Below are positions 39,189 through 47,790 of a stretch of DNA of 64,000 bases, piece after piece. The translations under genes were made by a program, and so were the position numbers. This DNA is from Pseudomonas serbica (GTDB lineage Bacteria > Pseudomonadota > Gammaproteobacteria > Pseudomonadales > Pseudomonadaceae), in the NCBI RefSeq assembly GCF_028823535.1, contig NZ_JAQIYM010000015.1, forward strand, positions 62,001 to 126,000. Direction: 5' to 3'. The notes under the pieces are model-generated. The model was not told the origin of the DNA. It ran no database searches and saw only the letters and a program-made list of their open reading frames with translations. The first letter of the stretch is position 1. Each line of letters opens with the position of its first letter.

Positions 39189-41270
39189 ATGACCGATATT
39201 GCAGCGCTGGAGAGCTACGCCGGGACGTTGTCGGAAGCGGCGCAGCGTTCTGAGGCCGCGTCGTTGATGCAGCACGAATTGATGAACGGGGATGCGCACA
39301 CCGATGTGCTGACCGAGTCCGGTCCGGTGCCGACCCTGGCCAAGCAGGCGCGCTTGTACAGCGAGGCCATCCCGGATGCGGTGGTGGAACTCAGCGCGCA
39401 GATGACGGATGGAAAGATTCACCCCAGCGAAGCGGCGGGGCGCCTGGCGGTGGCGGACCTGGCCTACTTTTACGTCAAGAGCAGCAACCCGCTGATCAGC
39501 CGTTCGCTGTACCAGCGGATCAACGCTGACACCTCGGTGCATGTCGTCGATGACGCCAGTGCGGCGTCGATGGCGGAGCTGCATGCAACGGTGAACCAAT
39601 TGGACGCGGCCGCCGGGGCCCGGTTCTTCGTGGCCGATCCGGCGGGCTTTGGCACCTTTATGCAAGACGCCGACGGTGGCTTCGGTTCGGCCGAGGCCTA
39701 CATGGGGGCCGACGCAATAGAGAACCAGAAGGCCCGCATCGAAACCACCGACAGCGCTGACTTTCAGATGATGGACGAGGTCGGCTTTGTCTCGATGGAA
39801 ATGGTCGATGGCGTGCTGCGCTCGCCGGCCTTTTCCGGTGAGGGTAGCGGCGGTGTGGATCAACTGGAGCGCCTGCAGATTGGACAGCGCAATGCGGCCA
39901 ACCTGGCGGCGTCGGCGGCCGTGCGCGGCGACTTCAACAGTGAAGTGCAGCGAGCGGTGGCGAAATACAACCATTTCCTGATGTACGGGCAGAGCCTGTC
40001 GACCGCCTATGAGGGCTGGCCGGCACTGTCGAAGATCGCCAAAGATGGCTCGCTGATGTATGGCGACTGCGCCCGTCCGGCCTCCGGCGCAGCGGCGACC
40101 TTCGCCCCGTTGGGCGGCGCGGCCCTCAAACCCTTGAAGTCGGTGGTGCAGGTCGCCGGTGGCGGCTCGATCCTCTCCGATGCGGACGTGGCGGCCCTGG
40201 CGCCCGGCGCGGCGAACGAAGGCGAGGGGCCAGAAGTGGGCGCGGTGAATTTTGCCCGGCACCTGTTTTTGCAGCACCACGGGTTGGCCAAGGATGATTC
40301 GCGGCTGTTCGTGGCCTCCAGCGCCGGGGTGGCGGGGCGCTCCATTGAACAACTGAGCAAGGGCGCATCGCCGGAGTTGTATCAGCGCCTGCTGCAGGCG
40401 GCGCAAGGGGTCAAGACGATTGCCGCCGCCGAGTCCGCCAGCTACTGCGTGCCGGCGATTTTCTGGATGCAGGGCGAGTGGAACTACACCACGGCCTATG
40501 GCGGTGATACGACCAAGGCCGGCTACAAGGCCAAGCTCAAAGCGCAGGCCGAGATCTGGAAGGCCGACATTGCCCTGGGCGTGGCCGGCCAGGCGAGCCC
40601 GCCGGCGATCATTACCTACCAGGCCGGCGCCGGTTATACCTCCGACAGCAACGACCTGGCCATTGGCATGGCGCAGTGGGAGTTGAGCGAGGAGGAGCGC
40701 AATTGGTTCATGGCCACGCCGATCTACCCCTACACGGACAAGGGTGGCCACCTCGACTCTAACGGTTATCGCTGGGTCGGCATGCAACTGGGCAAGGTGT
40801 TGCACCGGGTGGTCACCCTGGGGCAGGACTGGAAGCCGCTGTCGCCGCGTCGCCTGACCCTGAGCGGGCGCCAGGTGCTGATTGATTTTCATGTGCCGTG
40901 CCCGCCGCTGGTGTTCGATCAGCCGTATGTGCTGCTGGCCGGTACCGACTACGCGGACAAGGGCTTTCGTGTGCTGGATGACTTGGGCGCCGTGCCGATT
41001 GCCTCGGTGGCGATTGCCGCAGACACCGTGGTCGAACTGGTGTTGGGCCGCGATACCTTCGGCGTGGTGAAGGTCCAGTACGCGAGCAAAACCGTCAGCA
41101 ATGGCAACGGCAATCTGCGCGACAGTGACGGCACGGTCGCCTGCGAGAACTACGTCTATCAAGCCGGCAGCGGCCAGTACGCCGGGGCCAATATCCTCGC
41201 GCTGGTGGACCGGCCGTATCCGCTGCACAACTGGTGCATCGCCTTCAGCTTAACCCCTGAACTCATTTAA
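39189..41270 (+). CDS. SGNH-esterase tail-spike-like protein
   Basis: The 693-aa protein has an unrecognised N-terminal 250 residues and then an SGNH hydrolase of the sialate-O-acetylesterase type: FLMYGQSLS (block I with Ser), FWMQGEWN (QGE block), and DKGGHLDSNGYRWVGMQLGKV (block V with catalytic His). The C-terminal part (about 550-693) is beta-rich, like a carbohydrate-binding tail. It may deacetylate surface polysaccharide during adsorption. It lies after the fibre genes and before another receptor-binding candidate. Confidence 0.8.
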   Translation: MTDIAALESYAGTLSEAAQRSEAASLMQHELMNGDAHTDVLTESGPVPTLAKQARLYSEAIPDAVVELSAQMTDGKIHPSEAAGRLAVADLAYFYVKSSNPLISRSLYQRINADTSVHVVDDASAASMAELHATVNQLDAAAGARFFVADPAGFGTFMQDADGGFGSAEAYMGADAIENQKARIETTDSADFQMMDEVGFVSMEMVDGVLRSPAFSGEGSGGVDQLERLQIGQRNAANLAASAAVRGDFNSEVQRAVAKYNHFLMYGQSLSTAYEGWPALSKIAKDGSLMYGDCARPASGAAATFAPLGGAALKPLKSVVQVAGGGSILSDADVAALAPGAANEGEGPEVGAVNFARHLFLQHHGLAKDDSRLFVASSAGVAGRSIEQLSKGASPELYQRLLQAAQGVKTIAAAESASYCVPAIFWMQGEWNYTTAYGGDTTKAGYKAKLKAQAEIWKADIALGVAGQASPPAIITYQAGAGYTSDSNDLAIGMAQWELSEEERNWFMATPIYPYTDKGGHLDSNGYRWVGMQLGKVLHRVVTLGQDWKPLSPRRLTLSGRQVLIDFHVPCPPLVFDQPYVLLAGTDYADKGFRVLDDLGAVPIASVAIAADTVVELVLGRDTFGVVKVQYASKTVSNGNGNLRDSDGTVACENYVYQAGSGQYAGANILALVDRPYPLHNWCIAFSLTPELI

Positions 41271-41281
41271 GGAATCTGTTC

Positions 41282-42052
41282 ATGAGCGGTCTTCGCTTCG
41301 TTGTAAAAGGTGCCGACTTCTCGGCCAAGGCAATCAACTACGTGCCCCCGGTCCCGCTGGGTCTGGAGTACCTGAACTTCTTCGGCGGCGCGGCCAACCT
41401 GGCGCGCAACCTGGCGCCGGGCAAGCCAGCGGGTCAGGTGGTCGGTGCGCCCGCGTTCACCGACAAGAGCATGACGGCGACGCAGATGTCGAAATACATT
41501 CAGACCGCGGTGCCGCAGACCGATGAAATGACCATCATGGTCGTCGCCAAGGGGCCGGCCGACGATGTCGACAGCCATCTGGTGTCCAACTACTACAGCA
41601 CGCGCGTGGGTGGCGTGGGCATCGCGGCGGGCGTTTCGGTGATGACCCGGCCGGCTTCACCGGTGGTCGATGGCATGGCACGGGAAACGTTAGCCTGGTC
41701 GCATTGGGATGGTGTGTCGTCGCCGACCGTGCTGTATTCCATCTACATGCCGAGCCGTCCCGTGTCGGAGCTCAAGACCGTGGCCGCGACCATCAGCAAG
41801 GCCACGCGGATCGGCACGATCTACAACAAGACAGCGGGTTTGGTGAATAGCAGCTCTCCGATCCCGGACGGTAAGACCCCCGACCTCGGTGGGCCGTTAC
41901 GCATTGGCTCCGCCTATGTAACCGTGGCCGGCAGCCTGCCGTCAGAAATCTTCTTTGTGGCGATCTGGAGCCGGGTACTGAGCGTCGAGGAAATGGACGT
42001 CATGCATGCCGCGGTCAAGAGCTATTACGCCCCGCGCGGCATGCTGGTATAA
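41282..42052 (+). CDS. Possible lectin-fold tail protein, 256 aa
   Basis: The protein is beta-rich, with LEYLNFFGGAANLARNLAPGKP near the start and a C-terminal SEIFFVAIWSRVLSVEEMDVMHAAVKSYYAPRG that resembles the end of concanavalin-like phage domains. It starts 11 bp after the esterase gene with AAGGAATC. A role in host-surface binding is inferred from fold pattern and context. A terminator follows. Confidence 0.6.
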   Translation: MSGLRFVVKGADFSAKAINYVPPVPLGLEYLNFFGGAANLARNLAPGKPAGQVVGAPAFTDKSMTATQMSKYIQTAVPQTDEMTIMVVAKGPADDVDSHLVSNYYSTRVGGVGIAAGVSVMTRPASPVVDGMARETLAWSHWDGVSSPTVLYSIYMPSRPVSELKTVAATISKATRIGTIYNKTAGLVNSSSPIPDGKTPDLGGPLRIGSAYVTVAGSLPSEIFFVAIWSRVLSVEEMDVMHAAVKSYYAPRGMLV

Positions 42053-42094
42053 GCCTTCGGCCGCCATGGCCTGGGGGATTGAAACGCTGAAACG

Positions 42095-42117
42095 CCGGCC
42101 GAGTGGCCGGTTTTTTT
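42095..42117 (+). terminator. Terminator of the tail-spike unit
   Basis: CCGGCCGAGTGGCCGGTTTTTTT is a six-base-pair GC hairpin with seven T. It ends the transcript after the lectin-like gene. Confidence 0.85.
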
Positions 42118-42133
42118 ACGCTTGGAGAATTGT

Positions 42134-42559
42134 ATGAACGCCACCGAAAAAGACCGCGATATTTTTGCCCGCACCCTGTGGGGTGAGGCCCGGGGCGAGT
42201 CACTGGCCGGCCAGATCGCCGTGGCCTGGACCATTCGAAATCGCGTGAACGACGGCAAGGCAAGGTCTTGGTGGGGTGAGGGCTATGCGGGGGTGTGTCA
42301 GAAACCGTATCAGTTCAGCTGCTGGAATAAGAGCGACCCGAACTACGCCTACTTGTCTGGTGCAAAACAGATCCCATTCCGAGAGTTTGCCCAAGCGCAA
42401 ATTGCCGCAGACCAAGTAATGGGAGAAAAGCTCCCAGATCCCACTGGTGGTGCAACCCATTACTATGCGGCGAAAATGCCAAAGCCGCCGGCGTGGGCGT
42501 TGGGAGCGCAGCGAACCCTAAAGCTAGGGGGGCACATTTTCTTCAAAAACGTGCCGTAA
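42134..42559 (+). CDS. SleB-like cell wall hydrolase, endolysin
   Basis: The 141-aa protein has the Hydrolase_2 (SleB) domain: DIFARTLWGEARGESLAGQIAVAWTIRNRVNDG with the catalytic Glu, CQKPYQFSCWN, DPTGGATHYYA. It cuts peptidoglycan after holin action. ATG 42,134 has TTGGAGAA. No signal peptide is seen, consistent with holin-dependent release. Holins lie at 18,740-19,270; separation of lysis genes is unusual. Confidence 0.9.
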   Translation: MNATEKDRDIFARTLWGEARGESLAGQIAVAWTIRNRVNDGKARSWWGEGYAGVCQKPYQFSCWNKSDPNYAYLSGAKQIPFREFAQAQIAADQVMGEKLPDPTGGATHYYAAKMPKPPAWALGAQRTLKLGGHIFFKNVP

Positions 42560-42648
42560 ATCATACTGTTCCTTGCCAATCAAAAGCCGCACACAGTTAT
42601 CGGTGGGTGCTATATTCCACTGTCAAAAAAAATAATTATGGAGCGCTT

Positions 42649-43089
42649 ATGAAATTTATTGATATTGCCGAAGGCGGTAAAGTCGGCGAGTTAAATTTGA
42701 CAAAAAATATCCTTGTTGTTGACGACATTTCTAAAATCGAGACCTTTGTAGGGGTGGGTAAAAATGGCGAGGTCACGACGCTCACCGCTGACGGCAACGA
42801 GGTCCACACCCCTGAGTCTTATGCAAAAAAGCTTAAAAATGATAGATCAGAGTTTTTCAGTGAAATCGCAAAAATACGTACCGCTATTGACTCGATAACT
42901 GATGATTTGGCAAAGCAAAAGATCAAGAATGCTCTCCGACAAGCGGAGGCTCAGCCTCTAAATCAAGAAGGCGAACACCAAGTCAAAAAGATTTTTTTCG
43001 AAGTATTAAAGACCGCTAAAGACATAGGTGCGGCAGTATTGGCGAATTGCATTACCACTTATCTTGGGTATGACCCAACTTTAAGATGA
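42649..43089 (+). CDS. AT-rich hypothetical protein, 146 aa
   Basis: The gene is much more AT-rich than its neighbours (for example AAAAAAAATAATTATGGAG before the start). The protein begins MKFIDIAEGGKVGELN, has a charged middle (KKLKNDRSEFFSEIAKIRTAIDS) and a helical C-terminus with AKDIGAAVLANCITTYLGY. TATATT at 42,611-42,616 could be its own -10. It looks like a moron, perhaps for exclusion or toxin-antitoxin function; there is no recognised family. Confidence 0.6.
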   Translation: MKFIDIAEGGKVGELNLTKNILVVDDISKIETFVGVGKNGEVTTLTADGNEVHTPESYAKKLKNDRSEFFSEIAKIRTAIDSITDDLAKQKIKNALRQAEAQPLNQEGEHQVKKIFFEVLKTAKDIGAAVLANCITTYLGYDPTLR

Positions 43090-43222
43090 CAAGGGTAAAA
43101 TACGCTACGGGATCGGGCTCGATAGCGAACGCTGTCGAAAGGCATGCAAAGCTGCTCACATCGGCAGTCACACGACTCTTCCCGCTATCCTGTAGCCGAT
43201 CTTCAAATGACACGGTGTCGAA

Positions 43223-43453
43223 ATGGACGGCGTAGAGCTAAGCCCAAAGATTGAGCGCGAAGCCGACAAGCTTCTTGCTCAGATCGCCCAGGCGGATTCG
43301 ATGATTGTTGCGGTGAAAGCCGGTGCACGCGCTGAGGGCTTTGTTCTCGGCTTGGAATCAGCCCGCGGTTTGAGTGAAGCAACCATTGATCGGCTCTACG
43401 TGATCTTCGATACCGCGACAGAAGAGCGGCTGAGATCGTTGGCCGCAACTTAG
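43223..43453 (+). CDS. Hypothetical protein, 76 aa
   Basis: A helical, soluble protein (MDGVELSPKIEREADKLLAQIAQADSMIVAVKAGARAEGFVLG) resembling small phage-encoded regulators in composition. It converges on the SRAP gene and overlaps its end by 4 bp. Not recognised. Confidence 0.5.
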   Translation: MDGVELSPKIEREADKLLAQIAQADSMIVAVKAGARAEGFVLGLESARGLSEATIDRLYVIFDTATEERLRSLAAT

Positions 43454-44139
43454 AACAAGCCGCTTTCCTCAGCTGGCTTTATAAGGTCGGGGCCCTGATT
43501 CCGCACATTGCCAATTGCGTGATCCACTTTGAACCACTCGAACGCCTCGGTGGGCTCGCCCTGGAGCATCACCATTTGTTCAGCGCGCTCCTTTGGCGTG
43601 GCGGGGTCAAGCCATTCTCTGGCCAGCTCAGGTAATAGCGTCACGGGTCGGCGGTCGTGGATATCGACCATGCCGCCAGCGCTGTCGGCGGTGATGATGA
43701 CGAAGCCGTCATGCTCGCTCGGCTCAGCGTTCGGGTATTGGCCGATCGCTGCACACAGAATTGGCGCCCGGTCCCGGCGGCGGATCAGATACGGCTGCTT
43801 CTTTGGTCCGCCTTCGTCCACCCATTCAAACCAGTTGTTAATGGCGATGATTGCTCGGTGGGGCCAAATAGCCCGAAAAAAAGGACCGTGGGCGACGTTC
43901 TCTACCCTGGCATTGATCGGAGCTGCGCGGCCCTTGGCCCAATGCGGGCGCCATCCCCATCGAACCATATCGGCGTGCAGGTATTTCCCTTCCTGGTGAA
44001 AGATGGCGAGCTGGGTTGTCGGGGCGGCGTTGTACCGCTCGAAAGGCCGGTCACCGGTGCTGTTCACCAGAGGGTTGGGCATGCTGAGTGCCGCCACGAA
44101 GTCGTGGATGCAATCGTATTGGGAAAGTCGTCCGCACAT
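43450..44139 (-). CDS. SRAP (HMCES/YedK) abasic-site DNA crosslinking protein
   Basis: The protein starts MCGRLSQ so that Cys2 becomes N-terminal after Met removal, essential for covalent capture of abasic sites. ATG 44,139 is required; a TTG two codons earlier is only an open frame. Other SRAP residues are present: Asn in PINARVENV, Glu in NNWFEWVDEGG, His in DIHDRRP. The protein shields abasic sites in single-stranded DNA. It is downstream of a coiled-coil gene and a LexA box, so the operon should be SOS-induced. Confidence 0.93.
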   Translation of the reverse strand: MCGRLSQYDCIHDFVAALSMPNPLVNSTGDRPFERYNAAPTTQLAIFHQEGKYLHADMVRWGWRPHWAKGRAAPINARVENVAHGPFFRAIWPHRAIIAINNWFEWVDEGGPKKQPYLIRRRDRAPILCAAIGQYPNAEPSEHDGFVIITADSAGGMVDIHDRRPVTLLPELAREWLDPATPKERAEQMVMLQGEPTEAFEWFKVDHAIGNVRNQGPDLIKPAEESGLF

Positions 44140-44141
44140 GT

Positions 44142-44462
44142 TCAACCTCTTTGATTGCCCGCTTGTAACTCATTAATGATCCGTTCCTTTTGATCAAGGA
44201 CCATTGTCAGGCTCCGGATCTGGCCAAGCTGGTCGGTGGTTTCCGCCTCCAGGTTCGCCATCCATACACCCTTCTTTTGGAGTTCGGCTGACAGCTGGTC
44301 GTTCATTTCGACAAGGGTGGAAATGTTTTCCTTTGCCACCTGCAGCTGACGCTTCAGATCTTTGACGTCTTCCTCGAGCATGCTTGCGTAATGCTTGACG
44401 GTTTCCAGTCTGGTCGGACTGCCGAGCCAATCGTTGGTGTCTTCAATTTCGTAGGGGGCCAA
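44142..44462 (-). CDS. Coiled-coil protein in SRAP operon, 106 aa
   Basis: After a short N-terminus (MAPYEIEDTNDWLGSPTRLETVKHYASM) the protein is one long helix with heptads (EEDVKDLKRQLQVAKENISTLVEMNDQLSAELQKK ... LDQKERIINELQ). The stop lies 2 bp before the SRAP ATG. A LexA box lies 19 bp upstream of its start. The function is unknown; it may partner the SRAP protein. Confidence 0.65.
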   Translation of the reverse strand: MAPYEIEDTNDWLGSPTRLETVKHYASMLEEDVKDLKRQLQVAKENISTLVEMNDQLSAELQKKGVWMANLEAETTDQLGQIRSLTMVLDQKERIINELQAGNQRG

Positions 44463-44480
44463 GATAGCGCCTTGCTAATA

Positions 44481-44496
44481 CTGTTTTCATATACAG
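44481..44496. promoter_or_regulatory. LexA (SOS) box
   Basis: CTGTTTTCATATACAG fits CTGT-N8-ACAG, extended by flanking TA on both sides. It lies 19 bp upstream of the leftward coiled-coil/SRAP operon. Repression by host LexA and induction by DNA damage are expected. Confidence 0.8.
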
Positions 44497-44964
44497 TAAG
44501 TAACTCTTGAAAATTTCGCGAGTCCGCTCCGACGAGGGGAGGTTGCAAGTGGTGCGCCCCTTATTTCGCGGCAGGAATGACCACCATTGGATCGGTGATG
44601 GCTACTGCCTTTCACGACCTGCCGAAACCGGACCCATAGCAGTCGCAGGCAGTCCTCATGAATGATATCGGACACACATCAGTAGTTTTCTGACTGTTCG
44701 CCTTTAGCTCGTAAGGGGATGCCGGCTTATTGTGATCTACACTACTTGGGCGTGTGGATGGGGGCATGCCAGTCGATCCGTAAAAACCTTGTCTGGCTAT
44801 CGTGTATCAGGCGAGTTCGACAACGCCTAAATTCAAGCCCTGACCGCCAACACGACTTGGCGCTACTGAGAAAAATCCAAGAGCGTTTCATGTGTCATGC
44901 ATGGTATCTAACCGACGGCATGAAAACTCACGACGCCAGCTTGCACTAAACCAACGAGGTGAAA
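44497..44964. other. Intergenic stretch without supported gene
   Basis: The open frames here have poor codon composition. It must contain the promoter of the rightward DUF1254 gene; no strong -35/-10 pair stands out. Confidence 0.4.
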
Positions 44965-46446
44965 ATGAACAGGAAGTCAAACCGGGGCTGGACGATGGCT
45001 GCGGCACTCGTCGTAGTGGGTTCAACGTTATTTGCTGGGTGTGCGAGCAAGAACGATCCGATTACACAGGCAAACAAGGCCGATGTGACCAAGGGCGTAC
45101 CCGCACCAAGTCTCGAGCAGACCAAGGCGATCGCCGAGGAAGGTTTCATCTACGGCTTGCCGCTGGTGATGAACTACGCCGTGATGCACGAATATGCAGT
45201 CGACAAGGGCGGCCCGCAATACAAGGCGCCGTTCAACCAGATCAAGAACGAGCCTCGCGTCTTCACCTACCAAGATACGGCCATCATCACTCCGAATAGC
45301 GACACCCCGTACTCATTTGTCTGGCTGGACCTGCGCGCGGAGCCGATGGTTATCTCGGTGCCGGCAGTGGACAAGCGGCGTTACTACTCGGTGCAGATGA
45401 TCGACGGCAACACTTACAACTACGGTTACATCGGCAGCCGTGCCACCGGCAACGAAGCGGGCGACTACATGGTGGTCGGTCCCGATTGGAAAGGCGCGCC
45501 CCCTCCCGGTATCAAAAAAGTCTTCACCTCGACCACCCCCTTTGCCGTGAGCGCCATTCGGACTCAGCTCTACAATGCCAAGGACATGCCGAATGTCGAG
45601 AAGGTGCAAGCGGGCTATAAGGTCCAGCCTCTCTCCGCCTTCCTCCATCAACCCGCGCCGCCCACTGCGCCGAAGATTGATTTCGTGCCGGCTACGACGG
45701 AAGGCATCAAGGCCAACTTCTACGAGTACTTGTCGGCCGCGATGGAGTATGTGCCGCCATCGGCCGACGACCAGGAGATCCGGGCCAAGCTGGCGAGCAT
45801 TGGGGTGGGACCTGGTCGCACCTTCGAATTTAAGGACCTCTCGCTCGAGCACAAGGCCGTGGTCCTGCTCGGGATGAAGGCCGGTGACGAGAAGGTCGAC
45901 AAGTTCCTCGCGAGCGGGACGAAGATAATCAACGGCTGGAACGTAGGCGCGTACTTCGGCGACCAGACGTTCTACAAGGCCGACTGGCTGAAGCGTGCTG
46001 GTGCTGCGAAAGGCGGCCTTTACGGCAACGACGCCGTCGAGGCGATGTATCCCAACACGCGCACCGACGGCACCGGCCAGACGCTGGATACTAGCAAACG
46101 CAAGTACACGCTGACTTTCCCGACCGGCAAACTGCCGCCAGTCAATGCCTTCTGGTCAGTGACCATGTACGACGGCAAGAGCCAGCTGCTGGTCAAGAAT
46201 CCGCTCAACCGTTACCTGATCAATTCGCCGATGCTGTCGGCGATGAAGAAAAACACGGATGGTTCACTGACGCTGTACATCCAGAAAGACTCCCCCGGCA
46301 AGACTAAGGAGGCAAACTGGTTGCCCGCGCCTGACGACACTGTCTTTCTGGTAATGCGCCTCTATTGGCCAAAGACCGCCCCCCCTTCAATTCTTCCCGC
46401 TGGCGAAGGCAGCTGGCAGCCACCGGCGCTGGTGGTATCGAAGTAG
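44965..46446 (+). CDS. DUF1254/DUF1214 lipoprotein
   Basis: The 493-aa protein has a signal peptide with lipobox LFAGC, a DUF1254 domain (IAEEGFIYGLPLVMNYAVMH, FTYQDTAIITPNSDTPYSFVWLDLRAEPMVISVPA, YYSVQMIDGNTYNYGYIGSR) and a C-terminal DUF1214 domain (NAFWSVTMYD, YLINSP). GAGGT lies before ATG 44,965. The biochemical role of the family is unknown; it is periplasmic or outer-membrane-anchored. It is not a phage gene by type and may be cargo brought in with the adjacent IS remnant. Confidence 0.88.
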   Translation: MNRKSNRGWTMAAALVVVGSTLFAGCASKNDPITQANKADVTKGVPAPSLEQTKAIAEEGFIYGLPLVMNYAVMHEYAVDKGGPQYKAPFNQIKNEPRVFTYQDTAIITPNSDTPYSFVWLDLRAEPMVISVPAVDKRRYYSVQMIDGNTYNYGYIGSRATGNEAGDYMVVGPDWKGAPPPGIKKVFTSTTPFAVSAIRTQLYNAKDMPNVEKVQAGYKVQPLSAFLHQPAPPTAPKIDFVPATTEGIKANFYEYLSAAMEYVPPSADDQEIRAKLASIGVGPGRTFEFKDLSLEHKAVVLLGMKAGDEKVDKFLASGTKIINGWNVGAYFGDQTFYKADWLKRAGAAKGGLYGNDAVEAMYPNTRTDGTGQTLDTSKRKYTLTFPTGKLPPVNAFWSVTMYDGKSQLLVKNPLNRYLINSPMLSAMKKNTDGSLTLYIQKDSPGKTKEANWLPAPDDTVFLVMRLYWPKTAPPSILPAGEGSWQPPALVVSK

Positions 46447-46520
46447 TGCGACCCATTGCTGACACGTAGGTCGGTGTCGGCCAGTGCTACCTTTTTTGCC
46501 AATAGCAGCCGATCCTGAAG

Positions 46521-46874
46521 GGCTGCTATTGGCGGTTTGGAGGCGAACCGAAGCAGGAGGTGATGATTCACTCTGATCAGGGCAGCCAGTAAAACAGCTC
46601 TGATTGGCGCAGTTTTTTAAAGGCCAACAACCTGGTCGCCAGCATGAGCCGTCGAGGAAACTGCCACGACAATGCCGTAGCTGAGAGCTTCTTCCAGCTG
46701 CTGAAACGGGAACGGATCAAGCGGAAAATTTACACCACACGACAGGACGCTCGTGGTGATGTATTCGATTACATCGAGATGTTTTACAACTCGAAGCGTC
46801 GTCATGTTTTCAACAATCAGCTGTCGCCGTTAGAGTTTGAAATGCGTTACACAGCAAGCTTGGAGAGTGTCTAG
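46521..46874 (+). pseudogene. IS3-family transposase (OrfB) 3' remnant
   Basis: The C-terminal end of an IS3-type DDE transposase is present: PKQEVMIHSDQGSQ, then SSDWRSFLKANNLV, SMSRRGNCHDNAVAESFFQLLKRE and DYIEMFYNSKRRH. It is disabled by a stop (TAA where the family has Tyr after HSDQGSQ) and a frameshift just upstream. The catalytic Glu region (NAVAESFF) is intact. The 5' end of the element is missing; its right end may lie near 46,897 (GGGGGCGATTCA). Confidence 0.85.
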
Positions 46875-47275
46875 AAAACTGGGGGCGATTCAGACGGTGT
46901 GTAAGTTGTTGTGGCTCTCATAGCCAACCCTAGTTGAAGTCCGAATTCCTTTAATATAGCGTCAACGGTAGCGATGGTCGGATTTCCCTTGTCGCTTTCT
47001 ATCAGATACAAGGCTTTAATCGACATGTTGCACATGGTGGCAAAGGTGGCTTGGTCGAAACCAGTCACCTCAAGTCGTAGTCGGCGAATAGAAGTCCCTA
47101 GGGTTTCATTTCCCCTATCATGCTGCAGCATGATGTCTTCAATCAGTTTCTTGCGAAGTTCTGGTGTTATCGCTTTCACGGACTGAATGTCACCGGCGAC
47201 GAAATTCTTCAACTTTTTGACTCCCTTGAGTATCAGCTCAGGCAATTCAGGCCAAAGGAATAGGCACACCTGCAT
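46871..47275 (-). CDS. HTH (XRE-like) regulator or antitoxin
   Basis: The protein contains a helix-turn-helix (TGFDQATFATMCNMSIKALYLIESDKGNPTIATVDAILKEFGLQLGLAM) after a basic segment (VKKLKNFVAGDIQSV). No toxin partner is visible beside it. The start is uncertain: ATG 47,275 and ATG 47,299 are both weak, and the N-terminus may be altered by rearrangement. Its end meets the IS3 remnant, so it may itself be a displaced fragment of a two-gene system. Confidence 0.55.
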   Translation of the reverse strand: MQVCLFLWPELPELILKGVKKLKNFVAGDIQSVKAITPELRKKLIEDIMLQHDRGNETLGTSIRRLRLEVTGFDQATFATMCNMSIKALYLIESDKGNPTIATVDAILKEFGLQLGLAMRATTTYTPSESPPVF

Positions 47276-47340
47276 CCACCCCCGTCTTAGCGAACTCATG
47301 GACCATGGCCGACTTTTTCAACAGGATCGGCCGATTGCAG

Positions 47341-47550
47341 TCACTCCGGTGTCATTAAAACCGCGAGCGTCAACTTGATGAACTCTTCATTTTTATCAAT
47401 GGTGTCCAACGCCCCGCGGACGTTATCTGCGATTTCGGCAGCGCCGCGCTGCTCGACCCAGTTCGAAAGCTCCAAGATGGCTGCTTCCAGGGCGAGCTGG
47501 TTTTCATTGATCTTGAACAGCAGGGAAGGGATTAGGTCTGAGTTTGGCAT
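47341..47550 (-). CDS. Hypothetical prophage-end protein, 69 aa
   Basis: A helical acidic protein (MPNSDLIPSLLFKINENQLALEAAILELSNWVEQRGAAEIADNVRGALDTIDKNEEFI). GGAGGATTT precedes ATG 47,550. Similar small genes often sit near Pseudomonas prophage ends. The function is unknown. Confidence 0.58.
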   Translation of the reverse strand: MPNSDLIPSLLFKINENQLALEAAILELSNWVEQRGAAEIADNVRGALDTIDKNEEFIKLTLAVLMTPE

Positions 47551-47627
47551 CGCGAAATCCTCCGTGGAGATTTCAGCGTAGCACCGGAGGGTCGGGGGGA
47601 TGCCGGGTCGTAGGGTTCAGAAAAGCA

Positions 47628-47656
47628 AAGCCCCGTAGGTTCGCGGCTCCGGGGCT
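47628..47656. terminator. Hairpin near the prophage right end
   Basis: AAGCCCCG and CGGGGCTT arms enclose a 13-nt loop, with TTCTATTTT on the plus strand. It is likely a terminator at the prophage end. Confidence 0.6.
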
Positions 47657-47790
47657 TCTATTTTCGCCCGCATCCCTTAATGCCTGGCGAACGTGGCGGC
47701 GAGAATACCAGCGTTGAAGCGGTGACTCACTACTGCGATAGGGGGATTGTGTTCAGTCGGCAGGAGGCCGGGGGGGGGGCCGAAAAGGCG

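Noticed and set aside
44719..44949. Small rightward frame before the DUF1254 gene
   Set aside because: Codon use is poor, no ribosome site is visible, and the sequence shows no conserved pattern.
47770..47779. Run of ten G near the prophage end, considered as phase-variable tract
   Set aside because: It is not within or immediately upstream of a supported gene, so phase variation has no evident target; noted only as a possible assembly or slippage spot.
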